The translations under genes and the position numbers were made by a program. A DNA stretch of 64,000 nucleotides, taken from Sphingomonadales bacterium. GTDB lineage: Bacteria; Pseudomonadota; Alphaproteobacteria; Sphingomonadales; Sphingomonadaceae. The notes under the pieces are model-generated. The model was not told the origin of the DNA. It worked only from the letters and a program-made list of their open reading frames with translations, and made no database searches. The stretch spans positions 27,048-91,047 of the forward strand of contig JANXSN010000038.1 in assembly GCA_025352685.1 (NCBI GenBank). The letters are read 5' to 3'. Shown here one piece after another: positions 25,230 through 33,728 of this stretch (position 1 is its first letter; each line of letters opens with the position of its first letter).

Positions 25230-27476
25230 ATGGGGATCAAGATGTTGAAGTGGGCGTATGCGCTGGCAGTTGTTGCATCGGCTCCCGCGTTGGCTGACCA
25301 ACACGCTGCCAAAAAACTCACCCTCGAACGCGTTTTTGCGTCACCCAACCTTGGCGGCTCGGTACCTCGTTCGCTCAAGTTGTCTCCCGACGGCAAGCTC
25401 CTTACTTCCTTGCGTCCGCGTGCGGACGACCGTGAGCGATTCGACCTGTGGGCAGTCGATACCGAAACCGGAGCCGCGCGCATGCTGCTGGATTCGACTA
25501 AATTCGGCGGGGGAGAGTTGTCTGAAGCTGAAAAGATGCAGCGCGAGAGGGCGCGCATCGGTGGCACGCGGGGGATCGTCGCGTACGAGTGGGCGGCGGA
25601 CGGTAAGTCGCTGCTGGTGCCACTCGACGGCGACATTTATCTTGCGAGCCTCGACGGAACGATCCGTCGCCTGACGAACGCGCCTGGAAGCGAACTCGAC
25701 GCGGCGATCAGTCCGAAGGGCAAGTTCGTGTCGTTCGTCCGCGACCAGAACCTCCATGTCACCAGTCTTGTCACCGGCGTCGAGAACCGCCTGACGCGCG
25801 ACGGTGGCGGTGCAGTCAGCTGGGGTCTTGCCGAGTTCGTTGCGCAGGAAGAAATGGACCGAACCAAGGGTGTCTGGTGGTCCCCTGACGATGCACGCAT
25901 CGCGGTCGCGCGCGTTGATGAAAGCGGTGTTGCGCTTATCAGCCGCGCAGCCATCGGGGCCGACGGAACCAAAATCTACGACCAGAGATATCCGCGTGCC
26001 GGAGCAGCGAATGCGACGGTTCAACTCTTCGTCATGAGAAACGACGGCACGGGCCTTGCCAAAGTTGATCTTGGCGCGAACGAAGACTGTTATCTGGCGC
26101 GCGTCGACTGGGCAGAAGACGGCAAGACGCTCTACGTCCAGCGAGAAAGTCGCGACCAGAAAACGCTAGATCTTCTCAAGGTCGATCCTGTGACCGGCGC
26201 GTCGAGCGTCGTGTTCACTGAACATGCCAGGACCTGGCTTAATTTGAACGACAATTTCCGCACGTTGAGCGACGGGAGCATAATCTGGTCGTCGGAGCGC
26301 GACGGGTATAGCCATCTCTACCGCTACAATCGGGGTCGTTGGACCCAGCTGACCAAGGGTCCCTGGAACGTGCGCGCAGTGATTGCGGTCGACGGAACGA
26401 GGGGGCGCATCGTCTTCACCGGTAATCGCCAAACACCGATCGAGCAGCAACTTTATGCAGTGTCGATCGACGGCGGTGCCATTACGCAACTAACTGCGAA
26501 TGGCGCCTGGACCTGCGCTCGGGACGGCGCGCGTGCCGAAACCTGCAGTGCCAGTGGTGCTCGCATGATCGTTACGCGGTCGAGTCAAAGCCAACCCGAA
26601 CAGGCATATCTTGCCGACCTCGACGGCAAACGGGTGTCGTGGATCGAAGAGAACAAGATCGAAGGAGAGCATCCCTATACGCCGTATATCGCAGCCCATG
26701 TCGCTGCGACGTTTGGGACGATCAAAGCAGTCGATGGATCGGTTCTCCAAACCAAGCTGTTCAAACCCAAACTCGCTGACGGCGCCAAAGCACCAGTACT
26801 GGTCATTGTTTACGGTGGGCCCGGCACTGGCCGTCAGGTTACGAACACATGGGCGAGCGGGATCGAACAATATCTGGTTCAACAGGGCTGGGCAGTGTTC
26901 TCGGTCGATGGCCGTGGTACGCCAGACCGCGGTAAGGCCTTCGAAGATCAGATCTATCGCGCGATGTCGTCGGTCGAAGTGCAGGACCAGCTCAAGGGCG
27001 TCGATTGGCTGAAGTCGCAGCCTTGGGTCGATGCCAAGCGCGTCGCGGTCTACGGGAGTTCCTATGGCGGTTATATGACGCTGCGCTTACTCGAGAGCGC
27101 ACCCGGCGTGTTTGCAGCGGGGGTTGCTGCCGCGCCCGTGACGCAATGGGAACTCTATGACACTCATTACACCGAGCGTTACATGGGAATGCCGCAGGAT
27201 CCTGGGGGTGCGTATGCCCGAGCGGATCCACTCACCTACACCGATAGCATCGCCGACCCGTTGCTATTGATCCACGGCATGGCCGACGACAATGTCTTGT
27301 TCGAGAATTCGACAGCGTTGATCGCCAAGCTGCAGGCGGCGAGCAGGCCGTTCGAGATGATGGTCTATCCTGGTCAAACCCATCGCCTTGCCGGGCCCGG
27401 GATCAGCGTGCACCTGTGGCGGACGATTTTAGCCTTCCTCAACCGAAACGTGCGTCATGTCCCCGGCGACGAATGA
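25230..27476 (+). CDS. Secreted S9 family peptidase (dipeptidyl-peptidase IV type)
   Basis: A 748-residue exported serine peptidase. A signal peptide ends at PALADQ near residue 23. A beta-propeller (DPP IV N-terminal region, about 60-480) is followed by an alpha/beta-hydrolase domain with GSSYGGYM (catalytic Ser), HGMADDNVLFEN (Asp) and GQTHRL (His). An EE pair in LAEFVAQEEMDRTKG matches the DPP IV substrate-clamp motif. It would remove dipeptides, often X-Pro, in the periplasm. ATG 25242 (MLKWAYAL) is an alternative start. A small stem (25203-25219) sits before the start. The stop overlaps the next gene. Confidence 0.9.
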   Translation: MGIKMLKWAYALAVVASAPALADQHAAKKLTLERVFASPNLGGSVPRSLKLSPDGKLLTSLRPRADDRERFDLWAVDTETGAARMLLDSTKFGGGELSEAEKMQRERARIGGTRGIVAYEWAADGKSLLVPLDGDIYLASLDGTIRRLTNAPGSELDAAISPKGKFVSFVRDQNLHVTSLVTGVENRLTRDGGGAVSWGLAEFVAQEEMDRTKGVWWSPDDARIAVARVDESGVALISRAAIGADGTKIYDQRYPRAGAANATVQLFVMRNDGTGLAKVDLGANEDCYLARVDWAEDGKTLYVQRESRDQKTLDLLKVDPVTGASSVVFTEHARTWLNLNDNFRTLSDGSIIWSSERDGYSHLYRYNRGRWTQLTKGPWNVRAVIAVDGTRGRIVFTGNRQTPIEQQLYAVSIDGGAITQLTANGAWTCARDGARAETCSASGARMIVTRSSQSQPEQAYLADLDGKRVSWIEENKIEGEHPYTPYIAAHVAATFGTIKAVDGSVLQTKLFKPKLADGAKAPVLVIVYGGPGTGRQVTNTWASGIEQYLVQQGWAVFSVDGRGTPDRGKAFEDQIYRAMSSVEVQDQLKGVDWLKSQPWVDAKRVAVYGSSYGGYMTLRLLESAPGVFAAGVAAAPVTQWELYDTHYTERYMGMPQDPGGAYARADPLTYTDSIADPLLLIHGMADDNVLFENSTALIAKLQAASRPFEMMVYPGQTHRLAGPGISVHLWRTILAFLNRNVRHVPGDE

Positions 27477-28834
27477 CCGCGCCCGATCGAGCAACGACCG
27501 AGGCGGCATTGCGCGCGTGCGAGGCCGCTCTGGCACGCAATCCAAACGACGTGGTTGCGTGGCACAACAAGGGCGTCGAATTACGACGCCTCGATCGGCT
27601 CGACGAGGCCATCGTGGCGATCGGCCGAGCGCTTTCTGGCGGGTTACAGGCGCCCGAGACAAAGACAATGTGGGCGCATTTACTTGCCGACAAAGGGCGT
27701 TTCGACGAGGCGGTTGCTCAATATCAAAGTCTTCTCGCCGATCATCCTGATGTCATCGACGCTCACGAAACGCTCTCACGCCTGCTCCCGCAAATCGGGC
27801 GTCGCGGTGAAGCCCTCAACGCATACTACAAATCACTCGCTCGGGTGCCGGGTTCCGGCTTGCTCTGGATGTCGGCGCTCGGAGCGGCGAAGGATTTGCG
27901 AGACAGCGAACAGCTCCTCGAACTGGTCGGCAACGCCGAGAAGCGCTTCGGGTCGGAGCCGCTGCTCAGCATTCTGGCTGCACAGGCACATTCCTGGCGC
28001 GGCGAAGACACGATTGCTCTCGATAAGTTGGCAGGGGCAGTGGCGATAGAACCGCATAATGCGGCGGCCCATGCGACGATGGCCCAAATTTATGTTCGAA
28101 CACGCGATTTGGCAAAGGCTGAGACAGCCGCGCTGACTGCCACGCAGCTTGCGCCCGACGACCAGACGGCATGGGCGCTCCTGACGGTCATCTGGCGATT
28201 GACCGCCGATCCGCGCGAGCACTGGCTCGCGGACTATGATCGGCTGGTCGTGGAAATCGATCTCAGCGGCCTTGACCTCGCCAAGACTGCACACACACTT
28301 TCGCTCCTTCATTTGACGCTCGAACATCCTGCCGAACAATCCTTGCGGGGCGGAACCCAAACGCGGGGCATCCTGTTTGACAAGGCCGGCGCGGACATCG
28401 CTGCGCTCAGGATGAAAATAGCAGGGGGCGTGACCCATAGTCTGGCCGCGTTGCCCACAGATGCGACGCACCCCTTCCTACGCCGCAATAGCGGGCATTT
28501 CAACTTTGCGGGGTCCTGGTCGGTACGCTTGCGAAGCGCGGGGCATCACATCAGCCACATTCATCCCGCCGGGTGGTTGAGCTCGGCGGCATATATCGAG
28601 CTGCCGCCCGAAGTAGCTTCGAGCGACAGCGCTGGTGCACTGGCGTTTGGCGTACCCGAAGCGTTTCTAGGGCTGGATTTGCCGCCCCGTCTTGTCGTGC
28701 CGGCCCGACCGGGAAAACTGGTTCTGTTCCCCTCTTATTTCTGGCACGGAACCATCCCATTTAACAGTCAACAGTCCCGCCTGACGGTCGCGTTCGACGC
28801 GGTCCCAATGGACAACGCTGCACCGCAGCGTTAG
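27473..28834 (+). CDS. TPR protein with C-terminal 2OG-Fe(II) oxygenase domain
   Basis: A 453-residue protein. Residues ~10-240 form TPR-like helical repeats (AWHNKGVELRRLDRLDEAIVAIGRAL, AVAIEPHNAAAHATMAQIYVR). The C-terminal 200 residues look like the putative 2OG-Fe(II) oxygenase family that follows TPRs: SGHFNFAGSWSVRL, then HISHIHPAGWLSSAAYI (HxH-type iron ligands), LVLFPSYFWHGTIPF (distal His) and SRLTVAFD (2OG-binding Arg). The target is unknown. It overlaps the peptidase stop by ATGA. The oxygenase call is by motif, not proof of activity. Confidence 0.78.
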   Translation: MTAPDRATTEAALRACEAALARNPNDVVAWHNKGVELRRLDRLDEAIVAIGRALSGGLQAPETKTMWAHLLADKGRFDEAVAQYQSLLADHPDVIDAHETLSRLLPQIGRRGEALNAYYKSLARVPGSGLLWMSALGAAKDLRDSEQLLELVGNAEKRFGSEPLLSILAAQAHSWRGEDTIALDKLAGAVAIEPHNAAAHATMAQIYVRTRDLAKAETAALTATQLAPDDQTAWALLTVIWRLTADPREHWLADYDRLVVEIDLSGLDLAKTAHTLSLLHLTLEHPAEQSLRGGTQTRGILFDKAGADIAALRMKIAGGVTHSLAALPTDATHPFLRRNSGHFNFAGSWSVRLRSAGHHISHIHPAGWLSSAAYIELPPEVASSDSAGALAFGVPEAFLGLDLPPRLVVPARPGKLVLFPSYFWHGTIPFNSQQSRLTVAFDAVPMDNAAPQR

Positions 28835-28860
28835 CGGGGCGCGATCGAAGGAGCTAGGTC

Positions 28861-29889
28861 ATGGGTTATCGGGTTGTGGTCGTGGGCGCGACTGGCAATG
28901 TTGGGCGTGAGATGCTCAACATCCTCGCCGAACGGCAGTTTCCGATCGACGAGATTGCTGCGGTTGCATCGTCGCGCAGCCAGGGAACAGAAGTCGAGCT
29001 GGGCGACAGCGGCAAGATGCTCAAGGTTCAAAACATCGAGAATTTCGATCCGCGCGGATGGGACATGGCTTTGTTCGCGATTGGTTCGGAAGGGGCCAGG
29101 GCTCATGCCCCGCGCTTTGCCGCTTCGGGTTGTACGGTGATCGATAATTCGTCGCTCTATCGGATGGACCCCGATGTGCCGTTGGTCGTGCCGGAGGTGA
29201 ATCCCGAGGCGATCTCCACCTATGTGAAGCGCAACATCATCGCCAATCCGAACTGCTCCACCGCACAGTTAGTCGTCGCGCTCAAGCCGCTGCACGATTA
29301 TGCCAAAATCAGGCGCGTCGTCGTCGCGACCTACCAGTCCGTTTCAGGAGCGGGAAAAGAAGGAATGGACGAGCTGTTCGAGCAGTCGCGCAACATCTTT
29401 GTTGGCGACAGCGCAGAGGCACGCAAGTTTACCAAGCAGATCGCGTTCAACGTGATCCCGCATATCGACAGCTTCCTCGATGACGGATCGACGAAGGAAG
29501 AATGGAAGATGATGGTCGAAACAAAGAAAATCCTCGATACCAAGATCAAGTTGACCGCGACTTGTGTGCGCGTCCCGGTCTTTGTCGGCCATTCGGAAGC
29601 CGTAAACATCGAATTCGAAAACGAGATATCGGCTAAAAAGGCGCAAAGTCTGTTACGCGAAGCGCCCGGCATCATGCTGGTCGATAAGCGTGAAGACGGC
29701 GGGTATGTGACGCCGGTAGAATGCGTCGGGGATTATGCAACGTATGTCAGCCGGGTACGCGAGGACCCGACTGTCGAAAACGGGCTGAGCCTCTGGTGCG
29801 TTTCGGACAACCTGCGCAAGGGCGCAGCGCTCAACGCCGTGCAGATCGCGGAACTTCTAGGTCGGCGGCATCTTAAGAAGGCGGCCTGA
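28861..29889 (+). CDS. asd: Aspartate-semialdehyde dehydrogenase
   Basis: A 342-residue NADPH enzyme that reduces aspartyl phosphate on the way to lysine, threonine and methionine. The nucleotide fold is at the N-terminus (YRVVVVGATGNVGREML). The catalytic Cys is in IIANPNCSTAQ and the SVSGAGKEG loop follows. HSEAVNIEFE and the late RVREDPT match the family. A clear GAAGGAG ribosome site precedes ATG 28861. It stands alone from dapF, which shares its pathway. Confidence 0.95.
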   Translation: MGYRVVVVGATGNVGREMLNILAERQFPIDEIAAVASSRSQGTEVELGDSGKMLKVQNIENFDPRGWDMALFAIGSEGARAHAPRFAASGCTVIDNSSLYRMDPDVPLVVPEVNPEAISTYVKRNIIANPNCSTAQLVVALKPLHDYAKIRRVVVATYQSVSGAGKEGMDELFEQSRNIFVGDSAEARKFTKQIAFNVIPHIDSFLDDGSTKEEWKMMVETKKILDTKIKLTATCVRVPVFVGHSEAVNIEFENEISAKKAQSLLREAPGIMLVDKREDGGYVTPVECVGDYATYVSRVREDPTVENGLSLWCVSDNLRKGAALNAVQIAELLGRRHLKKAA

Positions 29890-29906
29890 TTGGTAGCTCT
29901 CGCGCG

Positions 29907-30662
29907 ATGACTGTCCTGCAGATTCACCGTTTTGCATCGTTCGACGGGAGCAAGATTGCTTACCGTGAGTTGGGTGAGGGTAGGCCGGTCGTCCTGCTCC
30001 ATGGCTATTTTTCTGACGCGCTGACAAATTGGGTCCGGTTCGGCCATGCAGCGGCAATTGCCGCAAGGGGCTTGCGCGTCATCATGCCCGATTTGCGGGC
30101 ACACGGTTCAAGTGCCAAGCCGCATGATGTTGCGAGCTACCCACCCGACGTTCTGGCCGACGACGGGATGGCACTGATCGACCATCTTGAGCTCGACGAT
30201 TATGATCTCGGCGGCTACTCGCTGGGGGCGCGAACGGTAGTGCGAATGCTGGTGCGCGGCGCAACGCCGCGGCGTTGCGTCATAGCGGGCATGGGTTATT
30301 CTGGATTGACGGCAGCCCAGCGACGCAGCGCGTATTTTGCAAATATCCTCGATCACCTTGGTAGTTTTGAGAAGTTCACGCCCGAATGGAATGCCGAAGC
30401 GTTCCTGAAGACGACCAAGGGCGATCCCGTCGCGCTGCGCCATTTGCTTGATAGTTTTGTAGATACGCCTGCAAACGCTATCGCCGAGATCGGCATCCCG
30501 ACTCTTGTTCTGTCTGGGGATGAAGACGACGATAATGGGTCGGCGGCGGACCTCGCTGCAGCGTTGCCAGACGCAACGCTCCTGCTGACGCCGGGCGGCC
30601 ATATGAGTGCCGTGACCAAGCCCGAACTGGGGCAGGCGATCGCCGCATTCCTCACCGCTTGA
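29907..30662 (+). CDS. Alpha/beta-hydrolase
   Basis: A 251-residue hydrolase of the alpha/beta fold. The oxyanion loop is VVLLHGYFSD, the nucleophile elbow GGYSLGAR (Ser near residue 98), the acid is in VLSGDEDDDNG and the His in TPGGHMSAV. Such enzymes act on esters, lactones or similar substrates, and no more can be said. It starts 17 bases after asd and may share its transcript. No signal peptide is seen, so it is cytoplasmic. Confidence 0.85.
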   Translation: MTVLQIHRFASFDGSKIAYRELGEGRPVVLLHGYFSDALTNWVRFGHAAAIAARGLRVIMPDLRAHGSSAKPHDVASYPPDVLADDGMALIDHLELDDYDLGGYSLGARTVVRMLVRGATPRRCVIAGMGYSGLTAAQRRSAYFANILDHLGSFEKFTPEWNAEAFLKTTKGDPVALRHLLDSFVDTPANAIAEIGIPTLVLSGDEDDDNGSAADLAAALPDATLLLTPGGHMSAVTKPELGQAIAAFLTA

Positions 30663-30719
30663 TTCCATTCAGGTCGTCGCCCAAGATGGAATGACAACAG
30701 AGCCGTTGGGAGGATTCAT

Positions 30720-32537
30720 TTGAAGAGAATTTTGGTTTCTGCGCTGGCGCTTGCCGTCGCGTCACCGGGCGTCGCACAAACTGCTCCTCCAGCCGGGACG
30801 ACGACAGCTGCCGAGGCCGATGCGTTCGTTGCGACTGCCGAAAAGGAATATTTTGATTACAGCATTTTTGGAGGTCAGGTTGCGTGGGTCAACAACACCT
30901 ACATCACTGACGACACAGACGCGATAAATGCCCGTGTTGGCACGGAGGGCACTGAACTGGGCGTCAAATTCGCCAAGGGCGCGGCCCGGTTCAATGATAT
31001 CGCGGGCCTGTCGTACGATACAAAGCGAAAGCTTGAGTTCCTGCGCAACGGCCTTGTGTTGCCCGCTCCTTCATCACCGGGTGCTGCGACAGAGCTCAAT
31101 ACGATCACGACGCGGCTGAATTCGACGTACGGCAAGGGGAAGGGCACGCTACGAGGACAACCAGTCAACGGCTCCGACATTGAAGCCGCAATGGGAACGA
31201 ATCGCAATCCTGACGAGCTGAAGGAAATGTGGGTCAGCTGGCACACCAGTGTCGGCGCGCCGATGAAGAACGATTACGCTCGCATGGTCGAGATCGCCAA
31301 TCAGGGTGCAAAGGAACTCGGTTACAGCGATGTCGGTGCGATGTGGCGGTCGGGCTATGACATGCCGCCCGAACAGTTCGCAGCACTCACCGACAAGCTC
31401 TGGGGGGAAGTCAAGCCGCTCTACGACCAGCTCCATTGCTACACCCGCGCCCAGCTTAACGAGAAATATGGCGATGCGGTGCAGGCCAAAACCGGACCGA
31501 TCCGTGCCGATCTCCTTGGTAACATGTGGGCACAGGAATGGGGCAATATATACGAGGTTGTCGCGCCCAAGGGCGCAGGCGACCTTGGTTTCGATACTGG
31601 CCAGCTCCTGGTGGCCCACGGATACGACGCGCTGAAAATGGTCCACACCGGCGTCAATTTCTATTCATCGCTGGGGTTCGCCGAACCTGCCCCGACTTTC
31701 TGGGAGCGGTCGCAGTTCGTGAAGCCGCGCGACCGTGAAGTCATTTGTCACGCAAGTGCCTGGGACATCGACCAGAAGGAAGATGTGCGCATCAAGATGT
31801 GCATAAAGGTCAACGGGGACGACTTCGTCACCATTCACCACGAACTCGGGCACAACTATTACCAGCGTGCCTATAACAAGCTTCCCTATCTCTATCTAAA
31901 CGGGGCCAATGATGGCTTCCATGAAGCGATTGGCGATACCATCGCGCTATCGATTACCCCGCAATATCTTGTTCAGATCGGCCTGCTCGACGCCGCCAGG
32001 GTGCCGGCAGCTGACAAGGACATTGGATTGTTGCTGAAACAGGCAATGGACAAGGTTGCGTTCCTCCCGTTTGGCCTCCTCGTCGACAAGTGGCGCTGGG
32101 GTGTGTTCGCGGGCACCATCAAGCCGGCGAACTACAACGCGGCGTGGACCGATCTGCGTCGACACTATCAGGGTATCGTTCCGCCCGTTGCGCGCGACGA
32201 GACGAATTTCGATCCTGGTGCGAAATATCACATTCCCGGCAATACGCCCTACACGCGTTACTTTCTTGCAAGATTGCTCCAGTTCCAGTTTTATGAAGCA
32301 GCATGTAAGCAGGCTGGCTGGACGGGGCCGCTGCATCGCTGTTCGTTTTACGGCAACAAGGAAGTCGGCAGGCGCTTCCATGCGATGCTCGAAATGGGTG
32401 CATCAAAGCCATGGCCCGACGCGCTGCAAGCCTTCACGGGCAGTCGCGAGATGAGTGGCAAGTCCATGATCGCTTATTTCAAGCCGCTCATGATCTGGTT
32501 ACAGGCTCAGAATAAGGGACGAAGCTGCACTTGGTAA
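30720..32537 (+). CDS. M2 family metallopeptidase (angiotensin-converting-enzyme-like)
   Basis: A 605-residue exported zinc peptidyl-dipeptidase. The signal peptide is MKRILVSALALAVASPGVA. The zinc site is FVTIHHELGHNYYQRAY with the third ligand in GFHEAIGDTIALS, and C-terminal YFLARLLQFQFYEA matches ACE homologues. It would release dipeptides from peptide C-termini in the periplasm. The start is TTG 30720, preceded by GGGAGG. The neighbouring S9 peptidase suggests peptide scavenging in this region. The stop overlaps the next gene. Confidence 0.92.
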   Translation: MKRILVSALALAVASPGVAQTAPPAGTTTAAEADAFVATAEKEYFDYSIFGGQVAWVNNTYITDDTDAINARVGTEGTELGVKFAKGAARFNDIAGLSYDTKRKLEFLRNGLVLPAPSSPGAATELNTITTRLNSTYGKGKGTLRGQPVNGSDIEAAMGTNRNPDELKEMWVSWHTSVGAPMKNDYARMVEIANQGAKELGYSDVGAMWRSGYDMPPEQFAALTDKLWGEVKPLYDQLHCYTRAQLNEKYGDAVQAKTGPIRADLLGNMWAQEWGNIYEVVAPKGAGDLGFDTGQLLVAHGYDALKMVHTGVNFYSSLGFAEPAPTFWERSQFVKPRDREVICHASAWDIDQKEDVRIKMCIKVNGDDFVTIHHELGHNYYQRAYNKLPYLYLNGANDGFHEAIGDTIALSITPQYLVQIGLLDAARVPAADKDIGLLLKQAMDKVAFLPFGLLVDKWRWGVFAGTIKPANYNAAWTDLRRHYQGIVPPVARDETNFDPGAKYHIPGNTPYTRYFLARLLQFQFYEAACKQAGWTGPLHRCSFYGNKEVGRRFHAMLEMGASKPWPDALQAFTGSREMSGKSMIAYFKPLMIWLQAQNKGRSCTW

Positions 32538-33010
32538 ATCGGTGCGACGACGTGATCCAGTGGCCCGCAGGCTATGCGCCCGCAGATTGTAAAATCCACG
32601 TCATCAACCGGATCGCCATTGCCGCGCCCCCATCGGTCGTCTGGGCCCATCTTGTTCGGGCAACGCAATGGCCAGTCTGGTATGCCAACGCGTCGAATGT
32701 CGCGATTGTTGGCGGTAGTGGGGACTTGGCCGAGGGCGCACAGTTCCGCTGGCGCACATTCGGCGTCGGCCTCGATACGCGCGTGCTCGAATGGGTACCG
32801 GACACGCGGATCGGGTGGCTTGCGACGTCATTGGGCATACGCGCTTATCACGCTTGGCTGGTTGTGCCGACTGTCACGGGGTGCACAGTTATCACTGAGG
32901 AAACCCAGCACGGTTTTGTTGCGCAGGTAGGAAAATTGCTGTTCCCAAACAGGATGCATGACTGGCATCAAAAATGGCTGGAAGGCCTTAAAGTGCTTTC
33001 CGAGCGCTAG
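32531..33010 (+). CDS. SRPBCC (START-like) lipid- or ligand-binding protein
   Basis: A 159-residue protein of the SRPBCC/polyketide-cyclase fold. It starts CKIHVINRIAIAAPPSVVWAHLVRATQWPVWYANA, the typical helix after the first strand, and ends LKVLSER. These proteins hold small hydrophobic ligands; the ligand is unknown. The proposed TTG 32531 overlaps the preceding peptidase by 7 bases. No signal or membrane segment is present. Confidence 0.72.
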   Translation: MVNRCDDVIQWPAGYAPADCKIHVINRIAIAAPPSVVWAHLVRATQWPVWYANASNVAIVGGSGDLAEGAQFRWRTFGVGLDTRVLEWVPDTRIGWLATSLGIRAYHAWLVVPTVTGCTVITEETQHGFVAQVGKLLFPNRMHDWHQKWLEGLKVLSER

Positions 33011-33691
33011 ACCGTCTTATTGCGACGCGGGTCTCAAACCGCTTGGCACAAGGCGACGAACACGGTCTGCTCAAGCATCGCCTTTCGCTCGAAATGTCTT
33101 CTGCGACAGGCGCCCGTGTGCTGAAGCCCTGATCCCCGCAGCTGGTGTGGAGGACGGCCGAGCGGTTACCCGGTTTCGCGTCTTGTTCGGGCCTGCCGCC
33201 ACCGCCCGCAGCAGCAGAAAAAGGGCAACTTCAATCGCACGGTGCACAACAGCGGACCGCCCCGTCGTGATATCGGCTTAATCTCCGCAGGTGCGGGCCG
33301 CAAGATTCTGATTGGTACTCGGCTATCGCCTCATACTGAAGAACATCTCGATGACGACGACGACCAGCCTAGCGACGACCAGCCTAGCGACGAACAGCGA
33401 CTGCGCCCCTGTCGCTCGGTCGAGGCGGAATGTGATCCGTCGGCTCCCACCGCGACTACGGCAACGCTGGCTCATTCAACGCGAGTTGCATGGTGGGCTG
33501 CCCCTGACCGTTACGCCTGTGTCTCGCACGCCGCAGTTTGCAGCGCGGCGAGACGATGCCGAAACAAAGCGCGAAGGGCGGGGCAGGGGTGACCGTTTGG
33601 CGACAGCGCCGCAATGCCCGGTATTCATGGACGCTCCAGACGCTTTACGCGGGTCGTAAAAGCGGCCAGCGACGTCTGTGAGGCATGCCGT
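33011..33691. other. Poorly coding stretch before lon
   Basis: About 680 bases hold no gene I can identify. Several short open frames overlap in all three plus-strand frames without a family signature. The 33351-33659 frame is the most gene-like and is listed separately. At 33359-33388 a 15-bp unit (GACGACCAGCCTAGC) is repeated twice, followed by a diverged third half-copy. The stretch could be a decayed gene or a non-coding insert. Confidence 0.6.
33351..33659 (+). CDS. Possible small basic hypothetical protein
   Basis: A 102-residue frame starting MTTTTSLATTSLATNSD, encoded by the 15-bp tandem repeat, followed by a basic part (SRRNVIRRLPPRLRQRW). Third codon positions are mostly G/C, which fits coding sequence here, but I recognise no family and the ribosome site (GAAGAAC) is weak. 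Another frame, ATG near 33556, gives a short basic peptide. Treat as tentative. Confidence 0.3.
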   Translation: MTTTTSLATTSLATNSDCAPVARSRRNVIRRLPPRLRQRWLIQRELHGGLPLTVTPVSRTPQFAARRDDAETKREGRGRGDRLATAPQCPVFMDAPDALRGS

Positions 33692-33720
33692 GTTGTACCG
33701 GCCTGTTCCTCATCCCATAT
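33692..33720 (+). promoter_or_regulatory. Heat-shock-type (sigma-32) promoter of lon
   Basis: GTTGTAC (33692-33698) and TCCCATAT (33713-33720) are separated by 14 bases. This matches the sigma-32 pattern CTTGAAA with CCCCATNT at 7 of 8 positions in the -10 element and fewer in the -35. Lon is a classical heat-shock gene, and rpoH is encoded at the left edge. The -10 ends only 8 bases before the lon ATG, so transcription would start almost at the start codon. Confidence 0.5.
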
Positions 33721-33728
33721 ATCGGCGC

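Noticed and set aside
33242..33592. Second open frame in the region before lon
   Set aside because: Its Asp-rich part is just the tandem repeat read in another frame, and no family motif is present.
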